From contig CAILKC010000871.1 in NCBI GenBank assembly GCA_903834675.1, forward strand, positions 1 through 13,196: a stretch of DNA of 13,196 nucleotides. Reading direction: 5' to 3'. Under the pieces are notes generated by a model. It ran no database searches and was not told the origin of the DNA. It saw nothing but the letters and a program-made list of their open reading frames with translations. Both the position numbers and the translations under genes were made by a program. This DNA is from an uncultured Victivallales bacterium. GTDB taxonomy: Bacteria; Verrucomicrobiota; Lentisphaeria; Oligosphaerales; JAFGRS01. Shown piece by piece: positions 1 through 6,997 of the stretch (position 1 is the stretch's first letter; each line of letters starts with the position of its first letter).

Positions 1-192
1 CGGTTGGGGTTGCCGTCGCGGTTGACCGTGGGTTGGCGGACCTGCGCTTGGATGAACGTCCTCAGCACCAGCACCACAATCGGTGCAGACCGCCGCGGCG
101 GAAGACGCGGCGGGGGTCGGCGGCTGGCGCTACCCATTGCCCGGTGACTCCGGTGTATACGACGCGGCGCATATCCAGGCAGATAGTCAGCC
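1..192. other. left-edge segment, no supportable gene
   Basis: This stretch lies downstream of the stop codon of the minus-strand propeller gene. I see no frame with a recognisable protein. One minus-strand frame stays open to the edge from about position 80 and begins with a hydrophobic run (IVVLVLRTFI). It has no convincing ribosome binding site or domain and could be chance in GC-rich DNA. I do not see a strong hairpin plus T-run that would terminate the upstream operon. Confidence 0.4.
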
Positions 193-1779
193 CTACTTGC
201 GGTTGGCGTCGACCAGGCCGACGAAGCCCGGTCCACCGGCGCCCACGTAGCCGCCGCTGGCCCCGCCTGGCGACGCGGTCACCCAGAAGGCATAGAGCTC
301 GCCCCGGTCCTGCTGGAAGCGGAAGCGCACGGCCTGCCCCTGCACCTGGCTCAGGTCGGCCGCCCGCCAGCGGACCTCGGCACACGTGCTATTGCCCAGG
401 AAGGGCAGGCACTCCGCGGCGCCGAAGCCGGCGATGGCCTTGCCGTCTGGCCCGACGACCTCCGCTCTGAACTCCGAGCCCGCCGTGTTGGCATTCACGA
501 ACAGACGGCTGCCGCTGAAGCGCAGCGGGCGGGTCAGCAGGGTCGCCCCGGGGAAGCGTGAGCGCATGGACGCGAAGCCGTCCCGGCGCAGCTTCGCCAA
601 TCCTACGGCGCCGTTGGCGTAGGTGCCATTGAGGTACCAGGTCCCGCCGACGCGGTTGGGGTCTCCAGCGTAGGCCGAGTAGTAGAACCAGAGCTCATCG
701 CCGACCACGTGGCACATGCCGGCGCTGGATTCGACGTAGCCGTATTCCCAGGAGCCGGGTTCGCGGCGAGCGCCGATAAAGGCCCGGCGGTCGGGGCGGT
801 GCCAGTGAAAACCGTCCCGGCTGTAGCCCACGGTCAGTTCGGTCAGTTTGGGCAGGCCGACCTTCTCGCCGATGTGGTTCGGGGGGCCTTTGAGGATCTG
901 GTGGAAGCCGAGCAGCACGCTCTCGTAGGCGATCGCATCGAGGTTGTACAACTCGGGGTAGCAGTCGACGCCCTCGTCCATGCAGTCGGCGCGCAGCCAG
1001 TGCGGCGGCTGGCCGTTCGCCCAGCCGCCGCTGCGGAGAAAATCGTCATGCTCCCAGTAAAAGCGACTGCGCCAGGCCGTCGGGTGCCAGGCGCGAATAC
1101 TCTGCACCCATTTCCGCCGAAACGGGTTGTAGAACAGCGTGCTGCGGTCGTCCATGTCTCCGGTGGGCTGCGGCGAGCTCCAGTGGATCCCGTCCGGCGA
1201 GGTCAGCAGCCAGCCGGGGAAACAGCCCTTGCCCGGCGGATTCGGTTCACGGAGCAGCATCTTGAAGCGCGCCGCGGGGGTGCTGGTCTCGTGGTCGATC
1301 ACGACGCTGCCGGAGTCGGGATGGAGGTCGCGCGGCAGGCACAGGTTGGTTCCCGGCACCACATCCAGGGTGGGGCGTTCCCAGTGCACGCCATCGGCGC
1401 TGGTGGCGTAGGCCAGGTGCCCCAGGTATCCCGTCATGTACCACATCTTGAAGAGACGGTCCGCGCCATCGAACCACACCCCGCCGCACTTGGCCACCGC
1501 GCAGGGCGGATAGGCCGGGTCGAGTTCCTCCCGGCTCTGCGGAAAAAACACCGGGTTGCACGGGTATTTCACCGGCTGATGGAAGGCGCGGGTCATGGTG
1601 GTTGCGCCGGCATCGACCAGGAAGTCGTCGACGAAGAGTTGTCGGCCCAGGTCGATGGGAATCACCGCCGGGGGCGTCTCCAGATAGGGCACGCGTTGCG
1701 GCTGCGAACTGCGCAGATCCACACCGCGCGGCGGCCATTCGGCCGGTAGCACGATGCCATTGTAGAGCGTTTCGCTCAT
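193..1779 (-). CDS. glycosyl hydrolase family 32/43-like five-bladed beta-propeller protein
   Basis: 528 residues with no signal peptide, so probably cytoplasmic. Seen: the blade motif S-x-D-G-x-H-W occurs three times at residues 127-133, 194-200 and 320-326, each after a hydrophobic strand. The early segment RQLFVDDFLVD (46-56) and KMWYM (111-115) look like the first blade. Residues about 418-503 form a beta-sandwich-like tail (LFVNAN, GFGAAECLPFLGNS, VRFRF, LYAFWV) of the kind that follows such propellers in Planctomycetes and relatives. The last 25 residues are glycine-rich and look like an extra tail. Family knowledge: proteins of this layout are annotated as GH32/GH43/GH130-like, but activity is mostly unproven. 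I cannot assign a catalytic triad with confidence. The ATG at 1777-1779 follows the radical enzyme's stop by 29 bp, with AGAAGG about 10 nt upstream, so the two are probably co-transcribed. Substrate is unknown. Confidence 0.82.
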   Translation of the reverse strand: MSETLYNGIVLPAEWPPRGVDLRSSQPQRVPYLETPPAVIPIDLGRQLFVDDFLVDAGATTMTRAFHQPVKYPCNPVFFPQSREELDPAYPPCAVAKCGGVWFDGADRLFKMWYMTGYLGHLAYATSADGVHWERPTLDVVPGTNLCLPRDLHPDSGSVVIDHETSTPAARFKMLLREPNPPGKGCFPGWLLTSPDGIHWSSPQPTGDMDDRSTLFYNPFRRKWVQSIRAWHPTAWRSRFYWEHDDFLRSGGWANGQPPHWLRADCMDEGVDCYPELYNLDAIAYESVLLGFHQILKGPPNHIGEKVGLPKLTELTVGYSRDGFHWHRPDRRAFIGARREPGSWEYGYVESSAGMCHVVGDELWFYYSAYAGDPNRVGGTWYLNGTYANGAVGLAKLRRDGFASMRSRFPGATLLTRPLRFSGSRLFVNANTAGSEFRAEVVGPDGKAIAGFGAAECLPFLGNSTCAEVRWRAADLSQVQGQAVRFRFQQDRGELYAFWVTASPGGASGGYVGAGGPGFVGLVDANRK

Positions 1780-1789
1780 GCTGTGGGTG

Positions 1790-1795
1790 CCTTCT
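1790..1795 (-). promoter_or_regulatory. ribosome binding site of the propeller gene
   Basis: AGAAGG on the minus strand, 10 nt before the ATG at 1779. It lies in the 29-bp gap after the glycyl radical enzyme stop. It supports this start and translational linkage within a two-gene transcript. Confidence 0.5.
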
Positions 1796-1808
1796 GTTCG
1801 TGGGCCAG

Positions 1809-3992
1809 TCAGGCGCCAGCGTCGGGCGCAAGCCGGAGTTCGGAGCGGGCGATGATCTCATTCTGCAGGCGTACACTCAGGGTCACAAAACGCGCTGCGA
1901 AGCCGCTGACGCGCACGACCAGGTCGGCGTGGGCGGCGGGCTGCGCTTGGGCCGCACGCAGGAGGGCGCTGTCCGCGACATTGATCTGCACCTGCAATCC
2001 GCCCTGCGCGAAGTAGACGCGCAGCAGCGCCTCGATGGCGTCCAGGCCAGTGCGGTTCGCGACCGCATCGCGGCTGAAGCGCAGGTTGAGGGTCAGTGCG
2101 CCGGTGCAGCGCCAGTGATCGAAGGCGGTGACGTCGTGCAGGATCGAGGTGGGGCTCTCGATGGCGACCTCGCCGCGCGGGCCGATGCTGGAGACCAGTG
2201 CCTCGCCGCGGCGCCGGCCATCCGGCAATGGCCCGACGCAGTCGGCCCAGTCGTGGTACAGCGTCCAGACGAGCAACCCGGCCCGGTGGGGTCCGCCGCG
2301 CGGGTTGGTCGAACGCTCGACCCCGGTGAAGAAGCTGTGCGCCACGCGCCGGACCAGATCCTGGGCTTCCGCCGTGCCGTCGCCGTAGGCCGGCCGCAGC
2401 ACCTGCAGGCGGCGGCGCAGGCCTTCGTCGTCTGCGAAGTTCGCATCAACCTTATTAAGAAGGTCTTCCAACGTCATTTCGTGGGTGTCGTAGACGAGAC
2501 GGCGCAGGTTGAGTAAGGAGTCGACGACGTGCGCGAGCCCAATGCCCTGCACCTCGGTGAAGTTGTAGCGCGCGCCGCCCTGGGTGATGTCCTGGCCGCG
2601 CTCGATGCAGTCGTCCACGATGGACGACAGGAACGGAAACGGGCTATGTAGACTGGCGAGGGTATCCGTCGTGTTGTCCGAACGCGCCATCAGGCCCAGA
2701 AAGTACGCGACCTGCCGCTCGTAGGCGGCGCAGAGCCTCTCGAACGTGTCGAGTGTCGACGGCGCGCCGGTGGGCGGCCCAAGCCTTTGGCCGGTGCGCG
2801 GTTCGCTGCCGTCGTGCAGCGCCAGTTCGAGGCACTTGGGCAGGTTGAAGAAGTTCCCCACCCACGGGTGACAGCAGCCCTCGACGCCCAGTTCGACGCA
2901 GCCGCCAGGCACGACGTCGACGGCGTCTTCCGCCGCAACGCCGGCGGCAGTCATGGCCCGGATGGCGGCCGGGTCGCCGTAGAACGCCGGTTGGCCGAAC
3001 CCCTGGGTGGCGAGTGTCGTGGCGCCGCGGAAAAACGACCGGTCGATGTCCGGGTGCCAGCGCACCGACAGGCTAGGCACAGCGCTACGGAACTCGTCCA
3101 TCAGCTCCAGGCAGACGTAGGAAAGCTCGTTGACGGCATCGCCCCCGTCGCGAGCCGTGCCGCCGAGGGTCAGGTTCAAGACCTGGAGGCCGCAGAACTC
3201 GTTGAGCTTGACCCAGAAGCAGGCGACCCACTCGGCGGCTGCCTCCCGGGACAGGCCTGCATCGCGGTCGGCTTTCCAGTAGGGCCAGAGGTACTGGTCG
3301 AAGCGGCCGAGCGCGAAGGCGGCCGTGCTTTCACCCTCTTCCATGCACTCGAGCAGGTAGGCGAACCAGGTGAGTTGCAGGGCGTCGTGGAGTCCGCGGG
3401 CCGGCGCGTGGGCGACGTGTTGGCAGACCGAGGCCACCGTCGCAAGTTCTGCCTGGCGGACCGGGTCGCTCTCACCTGCAGCCAGATCTCGGGCCAGCCC
3501 GGCGTAGCGCTCGATGAAGTGCGACGCGGCGCGCAGCGTGATCGCCATGGCCTCGCGCTCGAGCCGTTGCGCCGCGCTCGCGTCCGGGCGCGGGGCCTCG
3601 ACCTGCTGCAATACGCCGTCCAGGCCCGACCCGAGCAGACGCCGGAAGTTCGGCGTCAGGTGACCGGTCTTGTGGCCGGAAGAGAACACCCCGGCGCGCA
3701 GGGCGGCGCGTTCCTCGGGCAGGCGTAGCGGGTCCTGACTCGGCATCAGCGAGACCCCAGCGGGCGGGTTCGCGGGCGGTTCGCTGGCCGGATGCAGGCC
3801 GACGATCAGCTCGCCAGCCTGGATCTCGACGGGGATGCGGCGGAGCAGGTTATCAAAGGCCAGTGCGAGCCGGGTCTCGGCCGGGCGGTCGGCGCTGGCG
3901 CGCAGCGACTCGCCCCAGCAGACCCGGCGCCGCCAGAAGGAGCCGCTACGGCGCTTCGCTTGTGCCAACAGCCCGTGTAGGCGCGGCGTCAT
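1809..3992 (-). CDS. glycyl radical enzyme, pyruvate formate-lyase-like superfamily (dehydratase/lyase type)
   Basis: 727 residues, a little shorter than typical members (about 760-850). Seen: an N-terminal PFL-type helical domain (SFWRRRVCWGESL near 18-30, ELIVGLHP 61-68); the catalytic-loop signature GGCVELG with Cys365 and Glu367; and the C-terminal glycyl radical motif RVSGFAARF (694-702) with Gly697, preceded by LQVQINVADSALL (666-678). Both radical residues are present, so the enzyme should be active once charged by a radical-SAM activase. No activase gene is in the window. Family knowledge: true pyruvate formate-lyase has adjacent Cys-Cys at the active site, while glycerol, choline, propanediol, hydroxyproline and isethionate enzymes have Cys-Val-Glu, as here. 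I therefore infer elimination, dehydration or C-X cleavage of a small polyol-like substrate, not acetyl transfer to formate. It is oxygen-sensitive chemistry, implying anoxic expression. It is first gene of a likely operon with the propeller protein; the start is backed by GGAGG. The exact substrate cannot be read from sequence. Confidence 0.9.
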   Translation of the reverse strand: MTPRLHGLLAQAKRRSGSFWRRRVCWGESLRASADRPAETRLALAFDNLLRRIPVEIQAGELIVGLHPASEPPANPPAGVSLMPSQDPLRLPEERAALRAGVFSSGHKTGHLTPNFRRLLGSGLDGVLQQVEAPRPDASAAQRLEREAMAITLRAASHFIERYAGLARDLAAGESDPVRQAELATVASVCQHVAHAPARGLHDALQLTWFAYLLECMEEGESTAAFALGRFDQYLWPYWKADRDAGLSREAAAEWVACFWVKLNEFCGLQVLNLTLGGTARDGGDAVNELSYVCLELMDEFRSAVPSLSVRWHPDIDRSFFRGATTLATQGFGQPAFYGDPAAIRAMTAAGVAAEDAVDVVPGGCVELGVEGCCHPWVGNFFNLPKCLELALHDGSEPRTGQRLGPPTGAPSTLDTFERLCAAYERQVAYFLGLMARSDNTTDTLASLHSPFPFLSSIVDDCIERGQDITQGGARYNFTEVQGIGLAHVVDSLLNLRRLVYDTHEMTLEDLLNKVDANFADDEGLRRRLQVLRPAYGDGTAEAQDLVRRVAHSFFTGVERSTNPRGGPHRAGLLVWTLYHDWADCVGPLPDGRRRGEALVSSIGPRGEVAIESPTSILHDVTAFDHWRCTGALTLNLRFSRDAVANRTGLDAIEALLRVYFAQGGLQVQINVADSALLRAAQAQPAAHADLVVRVSGFAARFVTLSVRLQNEIIARSELRLAPDAGA

Positions 3993-4197
3993 CAGGCCTT
4001 GGCCTCCAGCGTACTAGGGTCCGCGGTGGCGTCGGGATATGGAGTGGTTCTTGGGTATCTGCGGCGGTTCATTCGTTCCCTCCACCCAGCACTCCGCATC
4101 ACTTCCGGGTTCAAGATGCTGTGGCTGCCGGTTAGAGTCAAGCTCACTGCCCGCACGGGCGGGCTGTTTCAAGGTGACGACTCCGGTGCAACTGCGT
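3993..4197. other. intergenic region upstream of the glycyl radical enzyme
   Basis: This is the left part of the 697-bp spacer between divergent genes. It should contain the promoter of the minus-strand operon. I see no clear sigma-70 boxes and no recognisable riboswitch. Short frames here have no domain or ribosome binding site. Confidence 0.4.
4003..4007 (-). promoter_or_regulatory. ribosome binding site of the glycyl radical enzyme
   Basis: GGAGG on the minus strand, 10 nt before the ATG at 3990-3992. It is a near-perfect Shine-Dalgarno and fixes this start. I could not pick a convincing -10/-35 pair further upstream. Confidence 0.65.
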
Positions 4198-4331
4198 CTC
4201 CTGCCCCAACGGGGTTGGGTCAGGGTGCCAAGACGCAACCCCGTTGGGGTAGGAGGCCATAAGCCCATTTGACCCAGGGTAGCGGCACCCTGGCCGCAAC
4301 CCTGGGCTCTGGGCCACAGCCCCGTTGGGGC
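4198..4331. repeat. cluster of long palindromic (REP-like) elements
   Basis: Three hairpins lie in a row. First, arms 4198-4217 and 4236-4255 match at 19 of 20 positions around an 18-nt loop; the core is CCCCAACGGGG. Second, arms 4273-4286 (CCCAGGGTAGCGGC) and 4293-4306 pair at 13 of 14 positions with a single A-A mismatch and a 6-nt loop. Third, GCCCC-GTT-GGGGC at 4319-4331 repeats the first core. The clustering of two palindrome types is what multicopy intergenic REP/RAYT-type repeats look like. Every frame through it gives low-complexity Pro-Asn-Gly-Val/Gln-Pro-Arg-Trp-Gly type peptides, so it is not coding. It might also act as a transcript-end or insulating structure between the divergent units. 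Multicopy status is inferred. Confidence 0.75.
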
Positions 4332-4341
4332 AGGGACAAGC

Positions 4342-4366
4342 ACCTGAGTTGTAACCTGAGTAGTTA
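4342..4366. repeat. 12-nt spaced direct repeat overlapping a short inverted repeat
   Basis: ACCTGAGT occurs at 4342-4349 and again at 4354-4361, 12 nt apart. The second copy is embedded in GTAAC-N6-GTTAC (4351-4366). Its position just right of the palindrome cluster and upstream of the phosphoesterase gene allows either an operator or an end of the repeat element. The sequence alone cannot decide. Confidence 0.35.
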
Positions 4367-4678
4367 CGCTTCAAGAAAGAGTGCCCCGCAGGACCTCGCT
4401 GCCTGCCGCAATGGCCACGCGCGTCCCCCCTGGAGCCCGCGCTGCCGAGCCCGTCTCGGGCCGGTTCGCGGTAACCGCCGTCTGTAAGACCCCCGGGACG
4501 GCAGAAGCCCCGGCAGAGCCGGTGCGGACCGCCGGCTCCAGGCACACGCCGGCGGTTGCCCAAGCGGAGCTTTCTTGAAGCCCTGCCGCACCGGAGCAAT
4601 GCCCCGAGGCCGTGGTGTTGATGCGCTTGCGCCGCTATGGTTCTGCTCCATGCACGGCAACCTGAACGCGAGCTGTCC
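4367..4678. other. GC-rich spacer upstream of the phosphoesterase gene
   Basis: About 310 bp with no supportable gene. Several short frames are open on both strands. One minus-strand frame (about 4615 to 4373) reads like ordinary protein near its end (TRVAIAAGSEVLRGTLS) but has no ATG, and its frame is closed by a stop just upstream. It could be a decayed gene or chance. The promoter of the plus-strand pair must lie here or inside the repeats; I see no clear boxes. Confidence 0.35.
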
Positions 4679-4684
4679 GGAGGA
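4679..4684 (+). promoter_or_regulatory. ribosome binding site of the metallophosphoesterase
   Basis: GGAGGA, 5 nt before the ATG at 4690. It is a strong Shine-Dalgarno and decides the start. Confidence 0.7.
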
Positions 4685-4689
4685 CTGGC

Positions 4690-5862
4690 ATGTCGACGAC
4701 AGACGACGGTGTGTACTTCGCCCAGATTACGGACATCCATGTCGGCAATAACACGCTCAACGGCGAGGCCGCAAAGCGCAACCTGCGCTGGGCCCTGGCG
4801 GAGATCGCGGCGCTGCAGCCCCAGCCGCGCTGCATCCTGGCCACCGCGGACCTGGTCTGTTCCGGCCGACGCGCCGAACTGGAGGAGTACCGTGGACTGG
4901 TCGCCGGGGCCGCGCTGCCGATTCATGCGTTGCCCGCCAACCATGACCTCTGGGGCGAGACGGGTGATGCGGTCTGGCAGGAGCTGATCGGTCCGCTGCG
5001 GCAGGTGGTCGAGGTCGGCGAGCTGCGCCTGATCTTGCTCCAGGATATCCGTCGCAAAGCCGAAGGCGGCTGGCGCGCCCAGATGCCGCCAGCCGAGCTG
5101 GAGTGGCTCCGCGCCCAACTCGGCGCCTGGCCGCGAGGTCGCAGCGTGGTCGCCATCCACGCCCCGATCCTGCGGCAGGCGGACGATTTCCACGACGTCT
5201 GGCGCGAGGGCAATGCCGAGGCTTTTCTGACCGTGCTGCGGGAACATCAAGTGCTGGCTCTGCTTACCGGGCATTGGCACCGGGTCAACGAATGGAACAT
5301 CGACGGCGTGCGCCTGATCAACGCCGGGTCGCTGGTGGGCTGGCAATGGACGGGCATCCCGCCGTACTACTCCTTTCCGGTTCGGGCCGGCTACATGCTC
5401 TATCACTACCGCGACAGCGTTCTGCGCGGCTTCTGGCGCGAGCTCGTGTCGCAGGAGAACCGGCCGGACGTGCAGGCGAACCTGGTTCGCATCGGTCCGG
5501 TGCATACGGGTGGGCCACGGCCCCAGGTACGGCCCGCGGAGGTTTTCAGCCGCGTTCGGCTGAGCGTGCAGACGTGTGCGTTGACGCGGCAGGTCGAGGC
5601 GGTCGAGTGGAGTCTGGTCAAGGGGCAGTGGCAGGCCATGACCAAGAGCTTCTGCGGTCTCTGGAGTGAATGGGAGGCAGAACTCGAGCCGCGCGCCTTC
5701 CGCGGCGGCGAACAGGTTCTGGCGATCCGCGCCATCAGCCAAGGCAAGCCGGTTGCCTATGACGCCGTTCCGGTTCGGCTGGCTGAAGCCCAGAGCCCGC
5801 CTTTGGTTGCAGCCCAGGCTGGAGCCGAGACGGTCTTCGAGCTCTACTACCTGCCGGAGTGA
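4690..5862 (+). CDS. calcineurin-like metallophosphoesterase
   Basis: 390 residues, no signal peptide, probably cytoplasmic. Seen in order: TDIH (Asp15, His17); TADLV (Asp54), where the family consensus is GD; PANHD (Asn84, His85), where the consensus is GNHD; IHAPI (His157); GHWH (His195, His197). All metal-ligand positions of the two-metal phosphoesterase fold are kept, so hydrolysis of a phosphate ester or diester is plausible. Two consensus glycines are alanine. Residues about 275-390 form a beta-rich C-terminal domain without metal motifs, similar in placement to the Ig-like tails of purple-acid-phosphatase-like proteins. The gene is followed after 60 bp by an Idh/MocA dehydrogenase on the same strand, so both may be co-expressed for sugar use. 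The substrate (sugar phosphate, cyclic nucleotide or phosphodiester) is not identifiable. Confidence 0.88.
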   Translation: MSTTDDGVYFAQITDIHVGNNTLNGEAAKRNLRWALAEIAALQPQPRCILATADLVCSGRRAELEEYRGLVAGAALPIHALPANHDLWGETGDAVWQELIGPLRQVVEVGELRLILLQDIRRKAEGGWRAQMPPAELEWLRAQLGAWPRGRSVVAIHAPILRQADDFHDVWREGNAEAFLTVLREHQVLALLTGHWHRVNEWNIDGVRLINAGSLVGWQWTGIPPYYSFPVRAGYMLYHYRDSVLRGFWRELVSQENRPDVQANLVRIGPVHTGGPRPQVRPAEVFSRVRLSVQTCALTRQVEAVEWSLVKGQWQAMTKSFCGLWSEWEAELEPRAFRGGEQVLAIRAISQGKPVAYDAVPVRLAEAQSPPLVAAQAGAETVFELYYLPE

Positions 5863-5922
5863 ATTGTCCACCCGCCCCGGCTCGCAGTTTGTGGCGGCCG
5901 GGAGCTAACGCGAGACGAGACT

Positions 5923-6960
5923 ATGGCAAACAAGCGCATCGGGCTCATGGGCTGCGGCACCGTGGCCGACTACGGGCACGCCCCAGCGATTCAGCAGACA
6001 GCGGGGTTGGAACTGCAGGCGCTGTTCGACCCCCATGCTGGTCGGTTGCAGGCGCTGCAGGCCAAGTTTGCGGTGCCGCAGGCAAGTACGGACCTGGAGA
6101 CCTTTTTCAACTCCGGGATTGACGCGGTGGTCATCACCTCGCCGGCGCCCTGTCATCGCGACAACGTGCGCGCTGCCGCCCGCCACGCCAAGCATGTGCT
6201 CTGTGAGAAGCCGCTGGCCATGAGCGTCAACGAGTGCCAGGAGATGGTTGACGCGGCGCGGGCCGCCGGGATCATGCTGTTCACCGCCTTCGACTATCGT
6301 TTCAGCCCGGTTTCGTTGAAGATTCGGGAGCTGGTTCGGGCGCGGGCCGTGGGCGAAGTCCGCTCGCTGCGTCTCATCTACGTCTGGAACCTGCACGGCA
6401 AATACGTCCGGAACGCGGCGGGCGAACGGGTCGAGAGCGAACGTCGGCGCGGTCGGATGCTCGAGGGTGGGCCGATGGTCGACTGCGGCGTGCATCAGAT
6501 CGACCTGGCCCGGTTCTGGCTGGGCAGCGAGATCGCGCGCTGGTCGGCCGCCGGCGCCTGGGTCGACGAGTACGAGGCCCCGGACCACATGTACCTGCAC
6601 CTGGACCACGAGAACGGCGCCCACACCACCGTCGAGATGAGTTTCTCGTACGCCCACACCGCGGCTGAGCCTGTGCGCCAGTTCGTCTACGAACTCATCG
6701 GGACGGAGGGTCTGATCCGTTACGATCGCGAGGCCAAGCTCTTCGAGGTCCGCGACTCACAACGTACGACGGTGCTCGAGGTCTACCCGGAGAAGAACTT
6801 TGCGGGCATGTATGCGGCCTTTGCCGCGGCGCTCCACGCGGGCCATTCGGAGGTGTTGCCCAGCGGCTATGACGGCTTGGTCGCGGCGCGCGTCTCCCGG
6901 GCCGCCACGGAGCAACTCATCCGCGACCGTTTCCGGCCGCACCACCCCGCCTCGCGGTGA
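5923..6960 (+). CDS. Gfo/Idh/MocA family NAD(P)-dependent oxidoreductase
   Basis: 345 residues, the usual family length. Seen: an N-terminal Rossmann fold starting MANKRIGLMGCGTVA with the dinucleotide motif GCGTVA (10-15); the family hallmark EKP (95-97), whose lysine acts in catalysis; YRFSP (125-129); and DCGVHQIDL (187-195), whose His191 matches the conserved histidine of the substrate domain. Residues about 125-340 are the alpha/beta C-terminal domain. Family knowledge: members oxidise or reduce sugars, inositols, or sugar-derived amino and keto compounds at one hydroxyl. It is soluble and cytoplasmic. The gene sits 60 bp after the phosphoesterase. Its own ribosome binding site is weak (a GGAG lies 18 nt upstream), so translation may depend on the upstream gene. 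The exact substrate cannot be told. Confidence 0.92.
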   Translation: MANKRIGLMGCGTVADYGHAPAIQQTAGLELQALFDPHAGRLQALQAKFAVPQASTDLETFFNSGIDAVVITSPAPCHRDNVRAAARHAKHVLCEKPLAMSVNECQEMVDAARAAGIMLFTAFDYRFSPVSLKIRELVRARAVGEVRSLRLIYVWNLHGKYVRNAAGERVESERRRGRMLEGGPMVDCGVHQIDLARFWLGSEIARWSAAGAWVDEYEAPDHMYLHLDHENGAHTTVEMSFSYAHTAAEPVRQFVYELIGTEGLIRYDREAKLFEVRDSQRTTVLEVYPEKNFAGMYAAFAAALHAGHSEVLPSGYDGLVAARVSRAATEQLIRDRFRPHHPASR

Positions 6961-6965
6961 ATCGG

Positions 6966-6997
6966 TCGTGGGGTGGAAACCCCCATCACGATCATTT
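6966..6997 (+). terminator. possible terminator between convergent genes
   Basis: TCGTGGGG (6966-6973) can pair with CCCC-AT-CACGA (ending at 6991), with a two-base bulge and a short loop. TCATTTTG follows, a weak T-run, on the plus strand. It sits in the 31-bp gap between the oxidoreductase stop and the stop of the minus-strand beta-helix gene. The T-run is short and overlaps the end of the opposing gene, so efficiency is uncertain. Confidence 0.4.

Noticed and set aside
709..3728. Plus-strand frames of about 300-350 codons opposite the propeller and radical enzyme genes
   Set aside because: Antisense shadows. The minus-strand proteins have family motifs; these do not.
1809..3992. True pyruvate formate-lyase (pflB)
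   Set aside because: The active site has Gly-Cys-Val-Glu, not the adjacent Cys-Cys of PflB; overall it fits the dehydratase/lyase branch better.
4144..5871. Minus-strand open frame of 575 codons
   Set aside because: It covers the phosphoesterase on the opposite strand and then runs through the palindrome cluster. No domain was seen.
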